Source: Wenzhouxiangella sp.
GTDB taxonomy: Bacteria; Pseudomonadota; Gammaproteobacteria; Xanthomonadales; Wenzhouxiangellaceae
Direction of reading: 5' to 3'
Length of the DNA: 52,608 nucleotides
NCBI GenBank assembly: GCA_007118895.1
Contig: SKQS01000048.1
Location: forward strand, 1 to 52,608
A program made the position numbers and the translations under genes. Of this stretch, positions 17,358-26,636 are shown piece by piece; within the stretch, counting starts at the first letter, position 1; every line of letters starts with the position of its first letter. The notes under the pieces were generated by a model that was not told the DNA's origin, ran no database searches, and saw only the letters and a program-made list of their open reading frames with translations.

Positions 17358-17390
17358 GGGACATACATGGGAATCGGGAACGACGAGATT

Positions 17391-17681
17391 GCCGCGCGCA
17401 AGAAGCAGAAGCAGATCCAGGTCAAGGAGGTCAAGTTTCGCCCCGGCACCGACGATCACGACTACCAGGTCAAGTTGCGCAGTCTCCGCCGCTTCATCGA
17501 AGAGGGCAACAAGGTCAAGGTCACCCTGCGTTTCCGCGGGCGGGAATTGGCTCACCAGGAACTGGGCCTGGACCTGCTCAACCGGGTCGAGGCCGATACC
17601 GCGGAAGACACCACCGTAGAGCAGCGCCCGCGCATGGAAGGTCGCCAGGTGGTGATGATGCTGTCGCCTAAAAAGACCTGA
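17391..17681 (+). pseudogene. Right copy of the infC 3' end (IF3 C-terminal-domain fragment)
   Basis: From 17397 to the TGA at 17681 the sequence matches infC codons from the lysine-rich linker to the stop, with six differences in 285 bases: three silent, three changing Asn to Ser, Met to Leu and Met to Val. The N-terminal domain is missing. An ATG at 17367 could start a 104-residue product ([13 protein letters not shown]...) that would be almost exactly an isolated IF3 C domain, but only a weak GGGA precedes it. The two lost methionines are conserved in E. coli IF3, which suggests relaxed selection. It was probably the original infC end in front of rpmI. Confidence 0.85.
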
Positions 17682-17698
17682 TTCGACTCAGTATAAAC

Positions 17699-17728
17699 TT
17701 GTCTTGACCGACGACTTACCGCTATAAT
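17699..17728 (+). promoter_or_regulatory. Promoter of the rpmI-rplT-pheST-ihfA unit
   Basis: A perfect TATAAT (17723-17728) is preceded at 18 bases by TTGTCT (17699-17704). The nearby TTGACC at 17704 is only 13 bases away and cannot be the -35. It lies just after the infC fragment and 115 bases before rpmI, so this block can be transcribed independently of thrS-infC. Confidence 0.65.
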
Positions 17729-17736
17729 AACCGGCT

Positions 17737-17809
17737 CGCCGCCAAAAGACGGCGTATAACCAGCCTGACTGCAGCCACCAAGTGCGCCGGCAAGCCGGGG
17801 CCGCTGCAG
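17737..17809 (+). promoter_or_regulatory. Structured rpmI leader, candidate L20 autoregulatory site
   Basis: The transcript would contain CGCCG/CGGCG (about 17737-17756) and a longer element in which CTGCAGC (17769-17775) pairs with GCTGCAG (17803-17809) around an inner CCGG-CAAG-CCGG hairpin (17787-17798). In E. coli, L20 represses rpmI-rplT by binding structured RNA upstream of rpmI. The structure is visible; the L20 role is inference. Confidence 0.4.
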
Positions 17810-17842
17810 CAAGGTGTCAAAATAGCCAAAGGAGCATCGACA

Positions 17843-18040
17843 ATGCCCAAGATGAAATCCAATCGGGGCGCGGCCAAGCGCTTCCGCAAAACCGCCAGTG
17901 GCCGGATCAAGCGCAAGCGCGCTTTCCACAGCCATATCCTCACCAAGAAGGACACCAAGCGCAAGCGGCGCCTGCGTTCGACAACGCTGGTTGCCAAGGC
18001 CGATGAAAAGGCCGTGCGCAAGATGTTGCCCAACCTGTAA
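17843..18040 (+). CDS. rpmI: 50S ribosomal protein L35
   Basis: The 65-residue basic protein has the L35 sequence [37 protein letters not shown] and the C-terminal [13 protein letters not shown] strong AAAGGAG lies 8-14 bases upstream. It is followed 30 bases later by rplT. Normally infC stands directly before it; here an infC fragment occupies that place and the intact infC ends 3.7 kb upstream. Confidence 0.98.
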   Translation: MPKMKSNRGAAKRFRKTASGRIKRKRAFHSHILTKKDTKRKRRLRSTTLVAKADEKAVRKMLPNL

Positions 18041-18070
18041 GTCCTTCCAGCACAACGAGGAGTATCGAAA

Positions 18071-19451
<1,381 letters not shown>

Positions 19452-19477
19452 CCCACCAGTCCGGGGACCGATAGCAG

Positions 19478-21886
19478 ATGAAAGCGAGCTTGCAGTGGCT
19501 GCGGCAGTGGGTGAGGGTCGATGCCGGCGCCGAAGAAGTCGCCGAACGCTTTACCTCGGCAGGGCTGGAAGTTGATTCAATTCAGCGAGCCGCACCGGCC
19601 CTGGATGGCGTGGTGGTCGGCGAGATCATCGAATGCCAGCCGCACCCCGATGCCGACCGCCTCAGGGTATGCCAGGTAGCCGATGGTGGCGAGGCGCTGC
19701 GCACCGTGGTTTGTGGCGCGCCGAATGCCCGGGTTGGGCTGAAGGCACCACTGGCCCTGCCTGGCGCCGTGTTGCCGGGCGGACTGACCATCCGCAGCGC
19801 CAGGCTGCGCGGCGTGGAGTCGTCCGGCATGCTCTGTTCGGAGCCTGAGCTGGGCCTGGGCGAGGACGCCGAAGGGCTGATGAGCCTGCCGGCCGATGCG
19901 CCGACCGGGGCTGCGCTCAGCGACTACCTGGCGCTTGACGACCGGATCCTGGAATTCGACCTGACGCCCAACCGGGCCGATTGCTTCTCCATTCGCGGAT
20001 TGGCTCGCGAGCTTGCCGCGCTGACCGGCACCGAGCTCACTCCGCCTGCGATTGGTCGTGTCGGCGCCGAGAACGACCGCCGTGTGCCGATCGAGTTGCT
20101 GGATGCCGGGGACTGTCCGCGCTATGTCGGCCGGGTCGTGGAGGGCATTGACCCCAGGGCGACGACGCCGGCCTGGCTGGCCGAGGCGTTGCGCCGAGCC
20201 GGCCAGCGCAGCCTGTCGCCGGTGGTGGATGTCACCAATTACGTGCTGCTGGAGCTGGGCCAGCCCATGCATGCCTTTGACCTTGACCGGCTCGATGGCG
20301 GTATCCGGGTGCGCCGGGCAAGCGCCGGCGAGCGCATCGTACTGCTCGATGGCCGCGAGGTCGAGCCCGACGAGGACATGCTGCTGATCTGCGACCATGC
20401 CCGACCGGTCGCCCTGGCCGGCATCATGGGGGGGCAGGATTCAGCGGTAGACGAGTCAACCACCGACATCCTGCTGGAGTCGGCCTGGTTCAATCCTGCC
20501 GTCATTGCCGGCCGTGCTCGCCGGCTGGGGCTGGCGACCGAATCCTCGCATCGCTTCGAGCGCGGGGTGGACCCGGAACTGCAGGCGCTGGCGGTCGAGC
20601 GAGCTACCGCACTGATCATCGAAATCTGCGGTGGTCGGCCGGGCCCGGTGATCGATGTGATCAGCGAGGAACATCGGCCGGTAAATCAGCCGGTGAAGCT
20701 GCGCACGGCACGCGTCAACCAGGTGCTGGGCACTGAATTTTCCGCCGACCAGGTCGGCGAGCTGCTGGTTCGTCTGCACATGAGCGTGGCGCTGGAGGGC
20801 GACGATTTTGTTGTCACGGCACCCTCGGCCAGGCGCGACATCGCGATAGAAGCCGACCTGATCGAAGAAGTTGCCCGTGTTTACGGCTATGATCGCCTCC
20901 CTTCCCGGGCACCGGGTGGGCGGCTGAAGATCCGGATGCCGAGCGAAGGCGAGGTGCCGGAGCGCCTGATCAAGCGCCAGCTAAGCGTGCGTGGTTTCCA
21001 GGAAGTCATCGGCTGGAGCTTTATCGCGGAGCAGGATCTGGACCGATTCGGCCTGGCTTCCGGCGCGCAGCCGCTGGCCAACCCCTTGAGCCGCGATCTG
21101 GCGGTCCTGCGCACCAGCCTGCTGCCTGGTCTGGTCAGCGTCGCCGCCGCCAATCTGCGTCGTCAGCAACGGCGACTGCGGCTGTTCGAAACAGGCACCT
21201 GCTTCCATGCCGGTAATGATGCAGCGGCGTTCGGCGAGTCGAGCCGGCTGGCCCTGCTGCTTGGTGGTCCGGCCGCCCCGGAGCACTTCGATGATTCCGA
21301 TCGCCCGGTGGATTTCTTCGACCTGAAGGGTGAAATCGAGCATCTGGCCGGCCTGAACGGGCTTGGCCGGGAGCTGGAGTTCGTCTCCGGCAGTCGTCGC
21401 TGGCTGCATCCCGGCCAGGCGGCCGAACTCAAGATCGATGGTCAGTCCTGCGGCTGGCTGGGTCAGCTGCATCCGGGGCTGGCTGCCGGGCTGGATCTTG
21501 ACCGAGCGCTGTTTGTTGCCGAGCTGGATCTGGCTGGCCTGAGCCGCCGCAGCGTGCCCGCACACCACGGCCAGGGACGCTTCCCCTCGGTGCGGCGAGA
21601 CCTGGCGTTGATCGTGGATGACCGCCATGCCTGCGCCGAGCTGGTTGGCGTTATCAGGGAAAAGTCTGGCAGACTGCTTGAAAATTGCGTGGTTTTCGAT
21701 CAATATCGTGGTGAGGGAATAGAAAAGGGCTACAGAAGTCTGGCTATAGGCTTGATTTTGCGCGACCTTTCGCGCACCCTAAAAGACGAGGAAGTGGACA
21801 GGCTGATGGCCGATATCGTGGCCGACCTGAAGTCGAAATTCGACGCCAAACTGAGAGGACAAGGGGATGTCTCTGACCAAGGCTGA
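19478..21886 (+). CDS. pheT: Phenylalanyl-tRNA synthetase, beta subunit
   Basis: PheT binds and edits tRNA-Phe in complex with PheS. The 802-residue protein is full length. It starts with [12 protein letters not shown], has a tRNA-binding (EMAP-like) domain at about 40-150 ([20 protein letters not shown]), B3/B4 editing domains with [20 protein letters not shown] and [22 protein letters not shown], a B5 domain, and a C-terminal ferredoxin-like anticodon-binding domain ([14 protein letters not shown]). Its last 20 bases overlap the ihfA start. Confidence 0.97.
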   Translation: MKASLQWLRQWVRVDAGAEEVAERFTSAGLEVDSIQRAAPALDGVVVGEIIECQPHPDADRLRVCQVADGGEALRTVVCGAPNARVGLKAPLALPGAVLPGGLTIRSARLRGVESSGMLCSEPELGLGEDAEGLMSLPADAPTGAALSDYLALDDRILEFDLTPNRADCFSIRGLARELAALTGTELTPPAIGRVGAENDRRVPIELLDAGDCPRYVGRVVEGIDPRATTPAWLAEALRRAGQRSLSPVVDVTNYVLLELGQPMHAFDLDRLDGGIRVRRASAGERIVLLDGREVEPDEDMLLICDHARPVALAGIMGGQDSAVDESTTDILLESAWFNPAVIAGRARRLGLATESSHRFERGVDPELQALAVERATALIIEICGGRPGPVIDVISEEHRPVNQPVKLRTARVNQVLGTEFSADQVGELLVRLHMSVALEGDDFVVTAPSARRDIAIEADLIEEVARVYGYDRLPSRAPGGRLKIRMPSEGEVPERLIKRQLSVRGFQEVIGWSFIAEQDLDRFGLASGAQPLANPLSRDLAVLRTSLLPGLVSVAAANLRRQQRRLRLFETGTCFHAGNDAAAFGESSRLALLLGGPAAPEHFDDSDRPVDFFDLKGEIEHLAGLNGLGRELEFVSGSRRWLHPGQAAELKIDGQSCGWLGQLHPGLAAGLDLDRALFVAELDLAGLSRRSVPAHHGQGRFPSVRRDLALIVDDRHACAELVGVIREKSGRLLENCVVFDQYRGEGIEKGYRSLAIGLILRDLSRTLKDEEVDRLMADIVADLKSKFDAKLRGQGDVSDQG

Positions 21887-22166
21887 CCTGGCTGACACGC
21901 TGCATGAGCAAGTCGGCCTCAACAAACGCGAGGCCAAGGAATTCGTTGATGCCTGGTTCGAGGTGATCCGCGAAGCATTGGAGAGCGGCGATAACGTCAA
22001 GCTGTCGGGGTTTGGCAACTTCCAGCTACGTGACAAGAATGAGCGTCCCGGGCGCAACCCCAAGACCGGCGAAGAAATTCCGATTTCCGCCCGGCGTGTG
22101 GTGACCTTCAAGCCCGGCCAAAAACTGCGTGCGCGGGTAGAAGCCTATGCTGGATCCGGGAAGTAA
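21867..22166 (+). CDS. ihfA: Integration host factor, alpha subunit
   Basis: IHF bends DNA strongly at specific sites and often assists sigma-54 promoters. The 99-residue protein has the HU/IHF fold with [31 protein letters not shown], the region [30 protein letters not shown] containing the intercalating Pro arm, and [14 protein letters not shown]. It overlaps both pheT and the following MerR-like gene by 20 bases, which is the usual order in gammaproteobacteria. Confidence 0.97.
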   Translation: MSLTKADLADTLHEQVGLNKREAKEFVDAWFEVIREALESGDNVKLSGFGNFQLRDKNERPGRNPKTGEEIPISARRVVTFKPGQKLRARVEAYAGSGK

Positions 22167-22503
22167 CCAGGAACTGCCGCCGATTCCGGCCAAACGTTAC
22201 TTCACCATTGGTGAAGTTAGCGAGTTGTGTGCGGTCAAGCCCCATGTCCTGCGCTACTGGGAGCAGGAATTTCCGCAGCTCAAACCGGTCAAGCGGCGCG
22301 GCAACCGACGCTATTACCAGCGCCACGATTTGCTGATGATCCGGCAGATCCGCAGCCTGTTGCATGAACAGGGTTTTACCATCCTCGGGGCTCGTCAGCA
22401 GCTGGAGGGTGATGACGCCCAGACCGATGTCACCCGCAGCCAGCAGATCGCCCGCCAGGTGCGCATGGAGCTGGAAGAGGTTCTGCAGATCCTCAGGCGC
22501 TAG
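22147..22503 (+). CDS. MerR-family transcriptional regulator
   Basis: The 118-residue protein has one MerR-type winged helix (residues 16-85): [30 protein letters not shown], then [34 protein letters not shown] short coiled coil follows and there is no obvious effector domain. A small MerR protein directly after ihfA is conserved in many gammaproteobacteria; its targets are not known to me. It overlaps ihfA by 20 bases. Confidence 0.88.
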   Translation: MLDPGSNQELPPIPAKRYFTIGEVSELCAVKPHVLRYWEQEFPQLKPVKRRGNRRYYQRHDLLMIRQIRSLLHEQGFTILGARQQLEGDDAQTDVTRSQQIARQVRMELEEVLQILRR

Positions 22504-22506
22504 CGG

Positions 22507-22512
22507 TATAAT
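22507..22512 (+). promoter_or_regulatory. Candidate -10 box of the tRNA-Pro promoter
   Basis: TATAAT lies 31 bases before the tRNA, just after the MerR-like gene stop. TTCTGC (22481-22486) is a poor -35 at a 20-base spacing, so only the -10 is convincing. Confidence 0.45.
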
Positions 22513-22543
22513 CACCTCTTTCCGCAACCCGGAACACCGCAGT

Positions 22544-22620
22544 CGGAGCGTAGCGCAGCCTGGTAGCGCACCACAATGGGGTTGTGGGGGTCGGGAGTTC
22601 GAATCTCCCCGCTCCGACCA
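22544..22620 (+). tRNA. tRNA-Pro (anticodon GGG)
   Basis: The 77-base gene forms a full cloverleaf. The acceptor stem is CGGAGCG/CGCTCCG, the D arm GCGC/GCGC, the anticodon stem CCACA/TGTGG with loop ATGGGGT giving anticodon GGG at 22578-22580, and the T arm GGGAG/CTCCC with TTCGAAT. CCA is encoded at 22618-22620. Confidence 0.97.
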
Positions 22621-22686
22621 TTTTTTCGCCACTCGCGATCAGCTCACAAATCCTTTATCCTCGAAAGTAGACACTTGAGCGGAGAA

Positions 22687-22711
22687 AAAGAGGACCCAAT
22701 TTGTCCTCTTT
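22687..22711. repeat. Perfect inverted repeat between tRNA-Pro and folE2
   Basis: AAAGAGGAC (22687-22695) and GTCCTCTTT (22703-22711) form a perfect 9-bp stem with a 7-base loop, flanked by A and T runs. It could terminate the tRNA transcript or be an operator for folE2. It does not resemble a Zur site. Confidence 0.55.
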
Positions 22712-22807
22712 GAGGTGGTCGGGCCAAGAGAATGCGGCGACGACCTTCAAGACCGCCATGATCAAGTGGAGAAGCAAGTGGAAATCAAGAACAAGGCCGT
22801 CAATCTG

Positions 22808-23752
22808 ATGCCGGACATTGCTGCCCAGGCTAGGGCCCAGGTAGCCGGCAAGCTGGATTGGGTTGGCATGAACGAGATCGAGATGCCGATCCTGCTCGAC
22901 GTCGGCGAAGGGCGCCAGGTAGAGCGCGTGGCGCGCGTCAGTGCTTTCGTCGATCTTGGCAAGGCGGACAAGCGCGGCATCCACATGTCGAGGCTTTATC
23001 TGCACCTGGATAGAGCGCTTGCCGAGCATAGCGTGACACCTGCATCGCTGCGCCACCTGCTGAGAGATTTTCTCGATTCGCACCATGATCTGAGCAGTAA
23101 CGCCATGCTGCGGATCGACTTCGACCACATGATTCGCCGGCCCTCGCTGAAAAGTGACAATAGCGGGTGGAAGCGTTATCCGATCAGCATCATCGCCAGT
23201 CAGCAGGGCAAGGCCTTTGCGCTGGAGCTTGCCTTCCAGGTCATCTATTCCAGTACCTGTCCCTGTTCTGCCGCACTGGCACGCCAGCTTATCCAGGAAC
23301 AGTTTCGCAAGGATTTTGCCGGACGCAAGCTGGTTGACCATGACAGCGTGGTCGACTGGCTTGGCACCGAAGAGGGTATTCTGGCCACGCCGCACAGCCA
23401 GCGCAGTGCTGCCGATATCCGCCTGCAGCTGGCCCCGACCTTCGAGGCCTTCCCGTTCACTCGTTTCATCGATGTCATCGAGGGGGCCCTGAAGACGCCG
23501 GTTCAGGCCGCTGTCAAGCGCGAGGACGAGCAAGCTTTCGCCTTGCTCAACGGTCGCAACCTGATGTTCTGCGAGGACGCAGCACGGCGCGTGCAATCGG
23601 CGCTTGAGCAGGAAGAGCGGGTGGAGGACTTCTGGGCGCGCTGCAGCCACTTCGAGAGCCTGCATCCGCACAATGCCGTAGCCATCGTCACCAAGGGCCT
23701 GGAAGGCGGTTACAGGCCAATTGATGGCCACCCGACAGGCTGGAAGGAATAA
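22808..23752 (+). CDS. folE2: GTP cyclohydrolase IB (FolE2)
   Basis: FolE2 converts GTP to dihydroneopterin triphosphate, the entry to folate and queuosine synthesis. It is unrelated in sequence to FolE and does not strictly need zinc. The 314-residue protein shows the FolE2 signatures WVGMNEIEMPILL, KRGIHMSRLYLHLD, the metal/catalytic Cys in SSTCPCSAAL and HSQRSAADIRLQL. The ATG at 22808 is chosen for family length; an in-frame GTG at 22715 would add 31 residues that do not look conserved. Because queF also lies in the window, queuosine synthesis from this GTP branch is plausible. Confidence 0.93.
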   Translation: MPDIAAQARAQVAGKLDWVGMNEIEMPILLDVGEGRQVERVARVSAFVDLGKADKRGIHMSRLYLHLDRALAEHSVTPASLRHLLRDFLDSHHDLSSNAMLRIDFDHMIRRPSLKSDNSGWKRYPISIIASQQGKAFALELAFQVIYSSTCPCSAALARQLIQEQFRKDFAGRKLVDHDSVVDWLGTEEGILATPHSQRSAADIRLQLAPTFEAFPFTRFIDVIEGALKTPVQAAVKREDEQAFALLNGRNLMFCEDAARRVQSALEQEERVEDFWARCSHFESLHPHNAVAIVTKGLEGGYRPIDGHPTGWKE

Positions 23753-23760
23753 GCGACGAC

Positions 23761-23783
23761 GCCCGGTCAGCCACTGACCGGGC
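23761..23783. terminator. Hairpin between convergent folE2 and the secreted-protein gene
   Basis: GCCCGGTCAG-CCA-CTGACCGGGC is a perfect 10-bp stem with a 3-base loop nine bases after folE2. It lacks a T tract, but its position between converging genes suggests a transcription barrier for both strands. Confidence 0.55.
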
Positions 23784-23801
23784 TACCACCAAACCGGGAG
23801 T

Positions 23802-24851
23802 CTATTGGTCAGGCATGCGCGGCCGGGGTGCAGATGCCCGGGCCAGTTCAGTCACAGGCGGTTGATCGGGCGCTGTGGCGACCGCGCGGAATCGATACCA
23901 CATGGTGCGGGTCATATGGTCCATCAGGTAATCGTCGCGCAGAAGCCCGACGATGCTGCTTTCAGGACCCAGCCCCACTTCGAGAACCGCTTCGACAAAG
24001 ACATCGCCGGGCCCAACTCCCTCGCGCGGCTCGAAACCCAGCCATACCACTCGGTCGTTGCCTTCAGCCGCACCCGCCGCGACCAGCAGCGTATCCAGTA
24101 CGGCCGCCGGTGAGGGCAGCTGCTGGCGGTGCGCCGGGTAGTCGGTCTCGATTTCGGATGACGGTGCTTGCAGCGATTCCCAGCCCGGCGGCTGTGACCT
24201 GCGATGATGCGGGGCAGTGCAGGCAATGCCCAGGCAGTCCATGGTTGCGGCAAACCCGTCCGGGATGGTGGCTTGTGCGGCGGCCTCGGTCATCGCCACC
24301 GTGCCCATCACCGAGCGCATCACGAAGCGCCACGAGACGTGGGGGTCGTCGGCAAACTGCCGATGCCGCACATGCTCCGGGCCGTGCTGACGTTCCAGTT
24401 GCTCGGCCAGCGCCGGCCCCAGGTTGTAGCGATCGACCTGGACCAGGCTGACGGTGAGGGGCTGGGCCTTCGGCGGTTGGGGGATCTGTACCTGTCCAAG
24501 GCGGATCCGGTAGCGGGCTGGGGAAATGAAGCTCTCAGCTGCCTCGAGCTTGAGCAGGGCGCGAGTCAGTGGCCCCAGTCTGGAACCAGGCAGGAACACC
24601 GAGGCCGGGTCGCCTTCCAGACCCTGTTGCAGGGCTTCGGTCAGTGGCTCCAGCGGTCTGGACTGATAGGGCTCGGCGCCGACATGTCGCTTGGAGACGT
24701 CACTCAAAGTCTCGTGGTCGGCGGCATGTGCAGCCAGATTGAAGATCAGGACCGATACCACTGCAGTACTGCCAGCGCAGAGATTGGCCAGGCCGCGCCG
24801 CTTTCGCGGCAAGCCAGGCGCGCGGGTCCGGAATGGAGCGAAATGGATCAC
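23802..24851 (-). CDS. Secreted protein of unknown function
   Basis: The 349-residue product begins with a basic region and a hydrophobic segment ending AAHA-AD (about residue 44), a signal peptide. The mature part has no recognised domain. It contains three cysteines only at its centre and C-terminal charged segments (GLLRDDYLMDHMTRTMWYRFRAV). The gene follows the lipoprotein gene with a four-base ATGA overlap and closes a minus-strand cluster headed by mltD, so a cell-envelope role is a reasonable guess from context only. Confidence 0.7.
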   Translation of the reverse strand: MIHFAPFRTRAPGLPRKRRGLANLCAGSTAVVSVLIFNLAAHAADHETLSDVSKRHVGAEPYQSRPLEPLTEALQQGLEGDPASVFLPGSRLGPLTRALLKLEAAESFISPARYRIRLGQVQIPQPPKAQPLTVSLVQVDRYNLGPALAEQLERQHGPEHVRHRQFADDPHVSWRFVMRSVMGTVAMTEAAAQATIPDGFAATMDCLGIACTAPHHRRSQPPGWESLQAPSSEIETDYPAHRQQLPSPAAVLDTLLVAAGAAEGNDRVVWLGFEPREGVGPGDVFVEAVLEVGLGPESSIVGLLRDDYLMDHMTRTMWYRFRAVATAPDQPPVTELARASAPRPRMPDQ

Positions 24852-25729
24852 GGCCTGGCCGTCAAACCAATCTGGATCTGGTGGTTGGCGAAGCCCAGGC
24901 TGGTGGCTTCCGGGTCGGCCCAGGCATAGCCGACCAGGCGGCCGCTTTCGGCATCGGTGACTTCCATCCTCAGGATGGGGTCACTGCCGGGTGCGCTGCG
25001 ATAGTGTCCCAGCCGAACCTCGAAGTCCAGCCCCATGCCTCCGGCATCGACCGGCTCTAGCGGTTCCAGGTCACTTTCCAGCTCAATGGCGGTGGCGACG
25101 CGCCAGTCATCGCCGTCGCGGACGCCCGCCCAGCCAGAGTATCGGCGAACGGGCCTGAATTCATGGACCTGGTCATCGGCCACCGGCTCGGCTTCCGGCC
25201 AGCTCATTACCCGATCGGCGATCACCAGCGTGGCGCCATCAAAGGCGATTTCCTTGAGCAGGGCGGTGCCACCAAAGTTGCAGTTGGCCGGATCGGTCTG
25301 TCCGCTCAGGCCCTCTCGCCTGGCGGCAAAGCGCATCGGGCAACGGGCGCGGACCTGGCCATCGGCGCCGACAGGCGCAAATTCGGCGGCGATTTCGCCC
25401 AGCGCCGAGCTTGGCTGGTCCACGAGGAAGGTCAGCAGAAAGTCCCGATCAGGCTGGCCGGTCTGGCGCTGGGTGATGCGCAAACGAGGCTGCAGTTGAT
25501 CTACCGACGGTTCCGGTCGCACGCTCAAGCTCAGCAGGTTGCGTTCGACGCCGGCCAGGCGGGTTTCGCTGTAGCGTCCGGGCAGCTGCTCGAGCAGGGC
25601 AAGCGCCTGGCGGTCAGCGCCCATTGTCTCGTCACCGGGCCGTACCGGGCCGGTAGTGGCCGGACCGCAGCCTGCCAGGATCAGCAGCAACAGTCCCAGC
25701 GCGCCGATGCGAGGCAGGGCCATCATCAT
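24848..25729 (-). CDS. Lipoprotein, possibly CpcT/CpeT-like
   Basis: From the ATG at 25729 the product is 293 residues with a lipoprotein signal (MMMALPRIGALGLLLLILAGC, lipobox LAGC). The mature N-terminal part, LLEQLPGRYSE, FLLTFLV, ARCPMRFAARREGLSGQTDPANC and LLKEIAFDGATLVIADRVMSW, resembles the spacing of CpcT/CpeT-type proteins; this match is weak. An earlier ATG at 25798 would put 23 residues before the signal and overlap the peptidase gene, which is less likely. It is coupled to the secreted unknown downstream by ATGA. Confidence 0.7.
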   Translation of the reverse strand: MMMALPRIGALGLLLLILAGCGPATTGPVRPGDETMGADRQALALLEQLPGRYSETRLAGVERNLLSLSVRPEPSVDQLQPRLRITQRQTGQPDRDFLLTFLVDQPSSALGEIAAEFAPVGADGQVRARCPMRFAARREGLSGQTDPANCNFGGTALLKEIAFDGATLVIADRVMSWPEAEPVADDQVHEFRPVRRYSGWAGVRDGDDWRVATAIELESDLEPLEPVDAGGMGLDFEVRLGHYRSAPGSDPILRMEVTDAESGRLVGYAWADPEATSLGFANHQIQIGLTARP

Positions 25730-25775
25730 CGTCCAGCGGTTGGGTGGCGAGTCGAAAGAGGCCCTGGTTGCCGAG

Positions 25776-26636
25776 TCATGGTTCTGAGTCGCCGTCATTT
25801 GCTTCCGGCTGCGGCGGCAACAACAAGGCCGGATCGACGCGTACATTACCCCAGCTGATCCGCCAGTCCAGGTGAGGGCCGGTAGCCCGGCCGGTAGCAC
25901 CAACCAGCCCGATAAGCTCCCCTTGCTCGATGCGCTGACCTTCCTCGACCAGAATTTCGCTCAAGTGCAGAAAGGCCGAGACCAGGCCGTGACCATGATC
26001 GAGAAAGATCGTGCCGCCGGAAAAGTACATGTCGTCATGGGTGAGGGTGATGACGCCCGGCGCCGGGGCCTTGACCGGGGTGCCGGTCGGCGCGGCGATG
26101 TCCAGCCCCCAGTGCGGCGCGCGAGGCTGGTTGTTGAGAATCCGCTGGGACCCGTACACGCCGGTAATCGGACCGGTCAGTGGCCAGGTGAAGCCTGCGG
26201 TCCAGTCGGTGCGCGGGTCGCGACGATCGCGTGCGCGTCTGGCCATGGCCGCCTCTTCCCGGATTCGTCGCAGCGTGTCCGGCGGAGGTGTGACCTGGTG
26301 GTCTGGCAGACCGTCGATGTGCTGAATGTCGAATTCTCGCTCTGCTATGGTCAGCCGCTGTTGCCAGGCATTGCCGTCGGGCAGTATGACCTCTAGCAGG
26401 CGCGAACCGGTGTCGTCGCGGTGAAAACCGAAAACGAAGCGGCCCTCTTCAGAAACCATCAGGCTCTGGTCATCCAGGCTGACCTGGCTGCCAACCGGCG
26501 CCTGGCCGAATAGCAGGCCGCCCTGGACTGCTTCGCCGTCGATTTGTACCGGCTGCTTGGCAGTCAGCGGGCCAGCGGCAGCGGCCGCAAGCAGAGCCAG
26601 TACCAGTAGCATGAAACGAGGCTCAGGCATCGCCAC
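25776..26636 (-). CDS. M23-family peptidase (LytM-type), periplasmic
   Basis: M23 enzymes cut peptidoglycan cross-bridges. The 286-residue protein has a signal peptide (cleavage near residue 26), a beta-rich N-terminal part, and a LytM domain at about 165-275: WPLTGPITGVYGSQR, PHWGLDIAAPTGTPVKAP (metal ligands His and Asp), GHGLVSAFLHLS and ATGRATGPHLDWR. In the classic motif the last element is HxH; here it is HLD, so an Asp replaces the His metal ligand. Some cut activity is still possible. It overlaps the 3' end of the upstream mltD-like gene by 14 bases. Confidence 0.88.
   Translation of the reverse strand: MAMPEPRFMLLVLALLAAAAAGPLTAKQPVQIDGEAVQGGLLFGQAPVGSQVSLDDQSLMVSEEGRFVFGFHRDDTGSRLLEVILPDGNAWQQRLTIAEREFDIQHIDGLPDHQVTPPPDTLRRIREEAAMARRARDRRDPRTDWTAGFTWPLTGPITGVYGSQRILNNQPRAPHWGLDIAAPTGTPVKAPAPGVITLTHDDMYFSGGTIFLDHGHGLVSAFLHLSEILVEEGQRIEQGELIGLVGATGRATGPHLDWRISWGNVRVDPALLLPPQPEANDGDSEP

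Noticed and set aside
17250-17555. N-terminal extension of the DUF433 frame
   Set aside because: It is an antisense reading through the infC fragment; the family length is reached from the ATG at 17249.
13826-17681. Integrase, transposase, reverse transcriptase or Avd gene in or near the insertion
   Set aside because: None of the frames on either strand shows the motifs of these proteins; mobility must be inferred from the duplication alone.
22108-22632. Minus-strand frame starting MAKKWSERGDSNSRPPQPH
   Set aside because: It is an antisense reading of tRNA-Pro and the MerR-like gene; the GDSNSRPPQPH wording is another classic antisense-tRNA artefact.
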